From Streptomyces antibioticus (GTDB lineage Bacteria; Actinomycetota; Actinomycetes; Streptomycetales; Streptomycetaceae), in assembly GCF_002019855.1 (NCBI RefSeq), contig NZ_CM007717.1, positions 434,001-498,000 on the forward strand: a stretch of 64,000 bases of DNA, given 5' to 3'. Shown in pieces: positions 59,368 to 64,000 of this stretch (positions within the stretch are counted from its first letter, which is position 1; every line of letters begins with the position of its first letter). The notes under the pieces are model-generated. The model saw only the letters and a program-made list of their open reading frames with translations, was not told the origin of the DNA and searched no databases. A program made the translations under genes and the position numbers.

Positions 59368-61818
59368 ATGTTCGAAGACCTGTCGCCCGGCGACCCGCGG
59401 CTCGTGGGGCGGTACCGGATCGTGGCCCGGATCGGGGCCGGCGGCATGGGTCAGGTGTATCTGGGGCGTTCGCCGGGCGGCCGGCCGGTCGCCGTCAAGG
59501 TGGTGCGGCCCGAGCTGGCCGGCGACCCGGACTTCCGGCGGCGCTTCGCGCGCGAGACGGCCGCCGCCCGGCGCGTCAACGGCGCGTTCACCGCGGGGGT
59601 CGTGGACGCCGACCCGGAGGGCTCACCGCCCTGGCTGGCCACGGTCTTCGTGCCCGGCATGTCCCTGGGCACCGCGCTGTCCGAGCACGGGCCGTGGCCC
59701 GAGCAGCCCACGCTGGTCCTGGGCGCGGGTCTGGCGGAGGCGCTGGAGGCGATCCACGCGGCCGGAGTGATCCACCGGGACCTCAAACCGTCCAACGTCC
59801 TGCTCGCGGTCGACGGCCCGCGCGTGATCGACTTCGGGATCTCGCGCGCGGTCGAGACGAACACCCAGCACACCCAACTCACCCATGTGGGCACGGTGGT
59901 GGGCACGCCGGGCTTCATGTCCCCCGAGCAGCTCACCGGCCGCACGGTCGGGACGCCGAGCGACGTGTTCTCCGTCGGCGCGGTCCTGTGCTACGTCGCC
60001 ACCGGCACCGGCCCGTTCGGCACCGGCCCGGCGAACGCGCTCAACTTCCGTACGGTGTACGAGGCTCCGGACCTGAGCCGGGTGCCGGACGTGCTGCGCG
60101 GCATCGTCGCCGACTGCCTCGTCCAGGAGCCGGAGCGGCGCCCCGGGGTGGCCGCGCTCCTGGACCGGCTCGCGGAGGCGGTCGGCAGCGGGCGCGGTGC
60201 GACGGGCCTGCTCACCGAACCGGAGTGGATGCCGACGGTCGTCGCCCAGGAGGTCCGCGAGCAGACGTCCGCGGCGCTGCCGGCGACTCCGCCGCCCCTG
60301 CCGACGGCACCGCCGGCCCTTCCCGCCGCACCGGCTCCGCCCGCCCTTCCGGCGCCGGCCGCCGCAACTCCGCCCGCCGTGGCGCCCCTTGCGGCTCCGG
60401 AGAGCACGCCGTCGGCCCAGCCGCCCGCGCCGCCCCGGCCGACGGAGGCTCCGCGACCGACCGCGACCGCACCGGTGGCGGCCGCCGCGCCGGTTCCGCC
60501 TCCCCCGGCGCAGCCGCACGTACCCGCACAGGCACCGGTGCCCGCGCCCGCGCCGGCCCCCGTCAACCCGGCGTGGGGCCCGCCCGTCACCGGGTATCCC
60601 ACCCCGCCCGGGACGGGGTGGCCGCCGCCGGTCGTCCTCGGGCCGCCCGGCGCGTACCCCGGCGCGCCCGGGCTGTCGCACAACCCCTCGCGCCGGGGCC
60701 TGATCATCGGGCTCACGGCGGCCGCGGTCGGGGTGGGCGGCGCGCTGGCCGGGTGGAAGCTGCTGGGAGGCGGCGACGGGAACCCCTCCGGCTCGCCGTC
60801 CTCGAACAGCTCCGGTTCCCCCTCGGGGAGGGCCTCCGCGAGCGCCGCCTCGTCGGCAGGCAAGAAGCTCTGGGAGTTCGGCACCGGCGACCTGGTGCGT
60901 TCGTCGCCGACGGTCGTGGACGGCGTCGTCTACATCGGCAGCGACTGCGGCTGCCTGTACGCCCTGGACGCCTCGTCGGGGAACCAGAAGTGGTCGTACC
61001 ACCTCGGCGGCGATGTGCGCTCCTCGCCGGTGGTCGCGAACGGTGTCGTGTACATCGGCAGCGACGACGGCACCCTGCACGCGGTCGACGCCGGTTCGGG
61101 CGACAGGGCGTGGACCTACACCACCGGGGGTGACGTCCGGTCCACGCCGGCCGTCGCCGACGGGCTCGTCTTCGTCGGCAGCGACGACGGCAATCTGCAC
61201 GCCGTCAGCGCCGCCTCCGGCACCAAGGCGTGGACCTACGACACGGGCGCCAAGGTCGGCTCCTCGCCGACCGTGGCGAACGGCCTCGTCTTCATCGGCA
61301 GCGACTGCGGCTGTCTCTACGCCCTGGACGCCTCGGACGGCGGCCAGGAGTGGTCGTTCCACATCGGGGGCGAGTCGGCGCAGAGTTCGCCCGTGGTGGA
61401 CGACGGCGTCGTCTTCATGGGGGCCGACGGCGGGAACCTGTACGCCGTGGACGCGTCCGGCGGTGACCGCAAGTGGCAGTTCCGCACCGGCGGCCCGGTC
61501 GCCACCCGGCCGCTGGTCCTGGACGACGGTGTGTTCCTGAGCGGCGGGGACGACGCCGTGCATCTGCTGGACCCGGGCAGCGGCAAGCAGCGCTGGTCGT
61601 GCTCCCTCGGCGCGGGCGTCGCCTCCTCGCCCGCGGCCACCGACGACGTGCTCTTCGTCGGCGCCGACGACTCCCATCTGCACGCGCTGGACGTCCGTAC
61701 CGGCGACGAGCTGTGGTCGTTCGCCACCGGTGACGCGGTGAAGTCCTCGCCCGCCGTGGCGGACGGGGTGGTGTTCGTGGGCAGCGACGACGGCAAGGTC
61801 TACGCCGTGGGCACGTGA
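59368..61818 (+). CDS. Membrane Ser/Thr protein kinase with PQQ-type beta-propeller
   Basis: 816 residues. Kinase domain at about 15-275: glycine loop GAGGMGQVYLG, K44 in VAVKVVRPE, HRDLKPSN, DFGISR and GTPGFMSPEQ. A Pro/Ala linker (about 290-440), one membrane segment (about 448-470, LIIGLTAAAVGVGGALAGW) and an outer Ser/Gly region follow, then about eight PQQ-like blades with GSDDGxLHAVDAxSG motifs to the C-terminus. The topology is a receptor kinase with an extracellular propeller. A TTG at 59362 is an alternative start. Ligand unknown. Confidence 0.93.
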   Translation: MFEDLSPGDPRLVGRYRIVARIGAGGMGQVYLGRSPGGRPVAVKVVRPELAGDPDFRRRFARETAAARRVNGAFTAGVVDADPEGSPPWLATVFVPGMSLGTALSEHGPWPEQPTLVLGAGLAEALEAIHAAGVIHRDLKPSNVLLAVDGPRVIDFGISRAVETNTQHTQLTHVGTVVGTPGFMSPEQLTGRTVGTPSDVFSVGAVLCYVATGTGPFGTGPANALNFRTVYEAPDLSRVPDVLRGIVADCLVQEPERRPGVAALLDRLAEAVGSGRGATGLLTEPEWMPTVVAQEVREQTSAALPATPPPLPTAPPALPAAPAPPALPAPAAATPPAVAPLAAPESTPSAQPPAPPRPTEAPRPTATAPVAAAAPVPPPPAQPHVPAQAPVPAPAPAPVNPAWGPPVTGYPTPPGTGWPPPVVLGPPGAYPGAPGLSHNPSRRGLIIGLTAAAVGVGGALAGWKLLGGGDGNPSGSPSSNSSGSPSGRASASAASSAGKKLWEFGTGDLVRSSPTVVDGVVYIGSDCGCLYALDASSGNQKWSYHLGGDVRSSPVVANGVVYIGSDDGTLHAVDAGSGDRAWTYTTGGDVRSTPAVADGLVFVGSDDGNLHAVSAASGTKAWTYDTGAKVGSSPTVANGLVFIGSDCGCLYALDASDGGQEWSFHIGGESAQSSPVVDDGVVFMGADGGNLYAVDASGGDRKWQFRTGGPVATRPLVLDDGVFLSGGDDAVHLLDPGSGKQRWSCSLGAGVASSPAATDDVLFVGADDSHLHALDVRTGDELWSFATGDAVKSSPAVADGVVFVGSDDGKVYAVGT

Positions 61819-61840
61819 GGCGCAGGCCGGCACACGGCGA

Positions 61841-61872
61841 AGGGGCGGACCGGGTCGATCCGGTCCGCCCCT
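61841..61872 (+). terminator. Terminator after the kinase gene
   Basis: A perfect 13-base stem (AGGGGCGGACCGG / CCGGTCCGCCCCT) with a 6-base loop, 22 bases after the stop codon. It may also stop the convergent HtaA transcript. Confidence 0.8.
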
Positions 61873-61911
61873 CGGCGTAAGTCGGCGGGTGCGGGCGGGT
61901 GTTGTTCCCCC

Positions 61912-61983
61912 GGCCGATGACTTGCACTCGGCCGATGACCTGTCCCCGGCCGACGACCCGCCCGCGGCCGGTTACTCGCCCTC
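61912..61983. repeat. 18-base tandem repeat, four copies
   Basis: Copies at 61912, 61930, 61948 and 61966 share GGCCGATGAC-type beginnings followed by a C-rich half; the last one overlaps the stop codon and final codons of the HtaA gene. Divergence rises toward the gene. Confidence 0.8.
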
Positions 61984-63516
61984 GGCCGTACGGCGCCTGC
62001 GCATGGCTATCACGACGCCCGCGCCCGCCGCCACGGCGACCGCCGCGGCGCCGCCGAGCGCGACCGCCGGCACGTCCGAACCGGTGTTGGCGAGGCCGCC
62101 GGTGACACCGCCGGCCGTCGTGCCCGCGCCGCCCGTGGTGCTGCCCGCGCCGCCGGTGCCCGAGCCGCCGCTGCCGGAACCGCCGCTGCTGGAGCCGCCG
62201 TCGGTGCCGCCGTCGCCGGGCAGGTCGGCGTCGTCGGTGAGGGCGACGCGCAGGTCGACCGGGTCGAGGTCGGTGCCGGCCGGGTAGAACCCGCCGAACG
62301 CCTCGGCGCCGGCCGCGGTGAGGTCGGCCGCGATGCCGTCGACCGTGATGACGTCACCGGAGGCGGTCAGGTCGGACTTCGCCGCCTTGAGGTCGGCGAG
62401 GACCACGTCCTCGGTCTTCTCGCCGAGGCTGGTGACGTCGGCGGTGAGCTTGCCGGTGCCGCCGTCGAGGGTGGCGCGGACGTCGGAGAGCGTGAGGTCG
62501 AGGCCGTACTCGCCGTTCTCCTCGTGGCCCTTGAAGTTCACCGAGCCCTTGAAGGACGCGGAGAGGGTGTCCTCGTCCGTGTCGTAGGTGCCCGTCGCGT
62601 CCGTGAAGGTGAACACGCCGTTGTCCGCGGCCTGCTTGGCACCGCCCGAGGTGGTGATCCTGCCCTTGGCGACCCCGTCCACCACGTAGGTGCGGAAGGA
62701 CTTCTTCACGCCCCAGCCGAGCGTGCCGTCGGCGATGTCGCCCTTGGCCGGGGCCTGCGTCGCGGAGGCGGAGGGCGAGGCGCCGTCCGAGGCGGACGCC
62801 GACGCCGACGCGCTCTGCGAGGCGGAGGCCGACGCGGACGGCGAGGTGCCGCCGGAGGCCGAGGCGGAGGCGGACGGGGAGGTGCCGCCCGACGGCGAGG
62901 CGGAGGCGGAGGCCGACGCGGAGGCGGACGACGACGACGGCGGGGTCTTCTGAAGGACCGTCAGCGGGTCGCCGGCCGCGCCCTCGTAGCTCGCGCTGCC
63001 GAAGACGTCCGCGGCCTCCTTCGTCAGCTTGGTCTCCATGTCCGTCATGGCGCGGGTCACGGTGACGTCGGCGAGCGGCACGTCCTGGGTGGTCGTCCCG
63101 GACTTGGTGACGTCCGCGGTGATCTCCGCGGCCGCGCTGTCGAACTTCACGCCGGACAGCGAGATGTCGAAGCCGTGCGCGGCGGAGACGATCCGGAGGC
63201 TGCCCTTGAAGCCGAGGTCGAGGGTGTGCGCGGTGGAGTCGTAGGCGCCGGTGCCGTCCGTGAAGGTGAAGGCGCCGTTGCCCGCGGCCTGGCTCGCGCC
63301 GTCCGTGGCGGTGAAGGTGCCGGCCGCGTAGGTGGTCACGTAGGTGCGGTACGTCTGCTTGATGCCCCAGGTCAACTCGTAACCGGAGAGCGGCACTTCG
63401 GCGGCCGAGGCGGTCGTCGCACCGAGCGTGGCGAGGGCGGTGGCGCCCAGCGCGGCGGCGGTGGCGACGGCCGCGGCGAGCGCGACGGGACGGCGTCTGT
63501 ACGAGGTGGCGGACAT
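61972..63516 (-). CDS. HtaA-domain surface protein with LANTG anchor
   Basis: 514 residues. A signal peptide (about 1-39, ending SASAAEV) precedes an HtaA domain (about 40-180), a Ser/Ala-rich low-complexity linker (about 190-255), a second HtaA domain (about 265-430), a Gly/Ser/Thr-rich stretch, and a sortase-type end: LANTG, a hydrophobic segment and RRRR. HtaA domains bind haem in corynebacterial uptake systems. The ATG follows AGGAG. It should be cell-wall anchored and pass haem on. The LANTG differs from LPXTG but fits class-E-type sortase use. Confidence 0.92.
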   Translation of the reverse strand: MSATSYRRRPVALAAAVATAAALGATALATLGATTASAAEVPLSGYELTWGIKQTYRTYVTTYAAGTFTATDGASQAAGNGAFTFTDGTGAYDSTAHTLDLGFKGSLRIVSAAHGFDISLSGVKFDSAAAEITADVTKSGTTTQDVPLADVTVTRAMTDMETKLTKEAADVFGSASYEGAAGDPLTVLQKTPPSSSSASASASASASPSGGTSPSASASASGGTSPSASASASQSASASASASDGASPSASATQAPAKGDIADGTLGWGVKKSFRTYVVDGVAKGRITTSGGAKQAADNGVFTFTDATGTYDTDEDTLSASFKGSVNFKGHEENGEYGLDLTLSDVRATLDGGTGKLTADVTSLGEKTEDVVLADLKAAKSDLTASGDVITVDGIAADLTAAGAEAFGGFYPAGTDLDPVDLRVALTDDADLPGDGGTDGGSSSGGSGSGGSGTGGAGSTTGGAGTTAGGVTGGLANTGSDVPAVALGGAAAVAVAAGAGVVIAMRRRRTAEGE

Positions 63517-63572
63517 GGTCGGGGGTTCTCCTCGGGTGGTGGGACGGCCGCCGTGGCGGCGGGCTCGGGGGG

Positions 63573-64000
63573 TCAGTCCTCTTCGGACGTGGGGGCCTCG
63601 GCGGCCGGGCGGGCGCGGCGCCGGCGGACGACGAGCAGCGAGGCCGCGGCCGCCAGCAGCAGGGCGCCGGCCGCGAGGCCGACGGGCAGGACGGGGACGC
63701 CGTCGTCGTCGGTGCTGCTCGCGACGGGTCGGGTGGAGGGGGCGGTGGCGGCGGGGGACGCCGAGGGCTCGGCGGGGGTCTCGCTCACCGTGGGCGTGCT
63801 GCCCAGGTCGGGCAGGGCGGGCAGCTCGGCGTCGTCGGTGAGGGCGACGGCGAGGGACACCGGGTCCATCGCGGTGCCGGCCCGGTAGACGCCGCCGAAT
63901 GCCTTGGCGGCGTCGGCGGTGAGTTTCGCGGGGACCTCGGTGACGGCGACCAGGCCGTTCTTCGCCTTGAGGTTCTTCGTGGTGAAGGTGACGAGCGGGA
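63573..64000 (-). CDS. HtaA-domain membrane protein, C-terminal part
   Basis: The gene runs off the right edge; its last 142 codons are present. They show the end of an HtaA domain (PAKLTADAAKAFGGVYRAGT and MDPVSLAVALTDDAELPALP, parallel to the last domain of the neighbouring gene), a Ser/Pro/Thr-rich stretch, a membrane segment (PVGLAAGALLLAAAASLLVV) and a RRRR tail. Unlike its neighbour it has no clear LPXTG or LANTG signal before the membrane segment, so it is probably held by the helix. It lies 56 bases upstream of the full-length HtaA gene on the same strand, so both belong to one haem-uptake operon. Confidence 0.9.
   Translation of the reverse strand, partial: PLVTFTTKNLKAKNGLVAVTEVPAKLTADAAKAFGGVYRAGTAMDPVSLAVALTDDAELPALPDLGSTPTVSETPAEPSASPAATAPSTRPVASSTDDDGVPVLPVGLAAGALLLAAAASLLVVRRRRARPAAEAPTSEED

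Overview
The base composition (very high GC with strong third-position GC bias), frequent GTG starts, and gene content (XRE/MmyB-type regulators, GAF-SpoIIE phosphatases, a protein kinase with a PQQ-type propeller, HtaA haem proteins, sulfur-type leader peptide) point to a Streptomyces or very close actinomycete chromosome. The mix of accessory catabolic genes, many small TetR/LysR-controlled units, several pseudogenes and long minisatellite arrays looks like a variable chromosomal region rather than the core.

Layout. 1-0.3 kb: the end of a LacI-type regulator. 0.7-4.0 kb (minus): a tetrahydrofolate C1 operon of a LigM-type O-demethylase, a MetF-type reductase and PurU, which together would move methyl groups from methoxylated aromatics through folate to formate. 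Divergent from it, 4.2-5.05 kb holds decayed copies of a second ligM and of folE, then a deleted TrkA-like gene and a LysR regulator; a shared 15-bp motif near all three promoters suggests one regulon. 7-14 kb: a probably truncated Nudix gene, a P-loop kinase, an oxidoreductase/TetR pair with a clear operator, and an ABC exporter with its two-component system.

14.3-28.3 kb: a TetR remnant, a carboxylesterase and a long run of redox enzymes (SDRs, LLM flavoenzyme, PPOX protein, YceI, LUD protein, epimerase-like protein, zinc alcohol dehydrogenase), each next to small regulators. Several divergent intergenic regions carry good operator candidates. One 18-22 bp motif recurs at three promoters between 19 and 26 kb.

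28.4-32.8 kb: MHS transporter, PucR/GAF regulator and 3-hydroxybutyrate-dehydrogenase-like SDR, apparently one catabolic unit. 32.8-40.5 kb: two large noncoding tandem-repeat arrays flank a DUF1684 gene, a Cys leader-peptide attenuator with two LLM monooxygenases (organosulfur use), and a GAF/PAS/SpoIIE phosphatase. 40.5-46.2 kb: ROK regulator and a complete multiple-monosaccharide ABC importer. 46.2-53.5 kb: galU, SRPBCC protein, SGNH and alpha/beta hydrolases, a 26-bp tandem repeat, and a four-gene translationally coupled cassette (SRPBCC, CrtI-like FAD enzyme, unknown protein, SDR).

53.5-64 kb: a STAS plus MEDS/anti-sigma pair, a small hydrophilic protein, two tandem DUF4139 proteins, a membrane Ser/Thr kinase with an extracellular beta-propeller, and two HtaA-type haem-binding surface proteins, the last one cut by the window edge. 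No rRNA, tRNA, CRISPR array, insertion sequence or replication origin was recognised.
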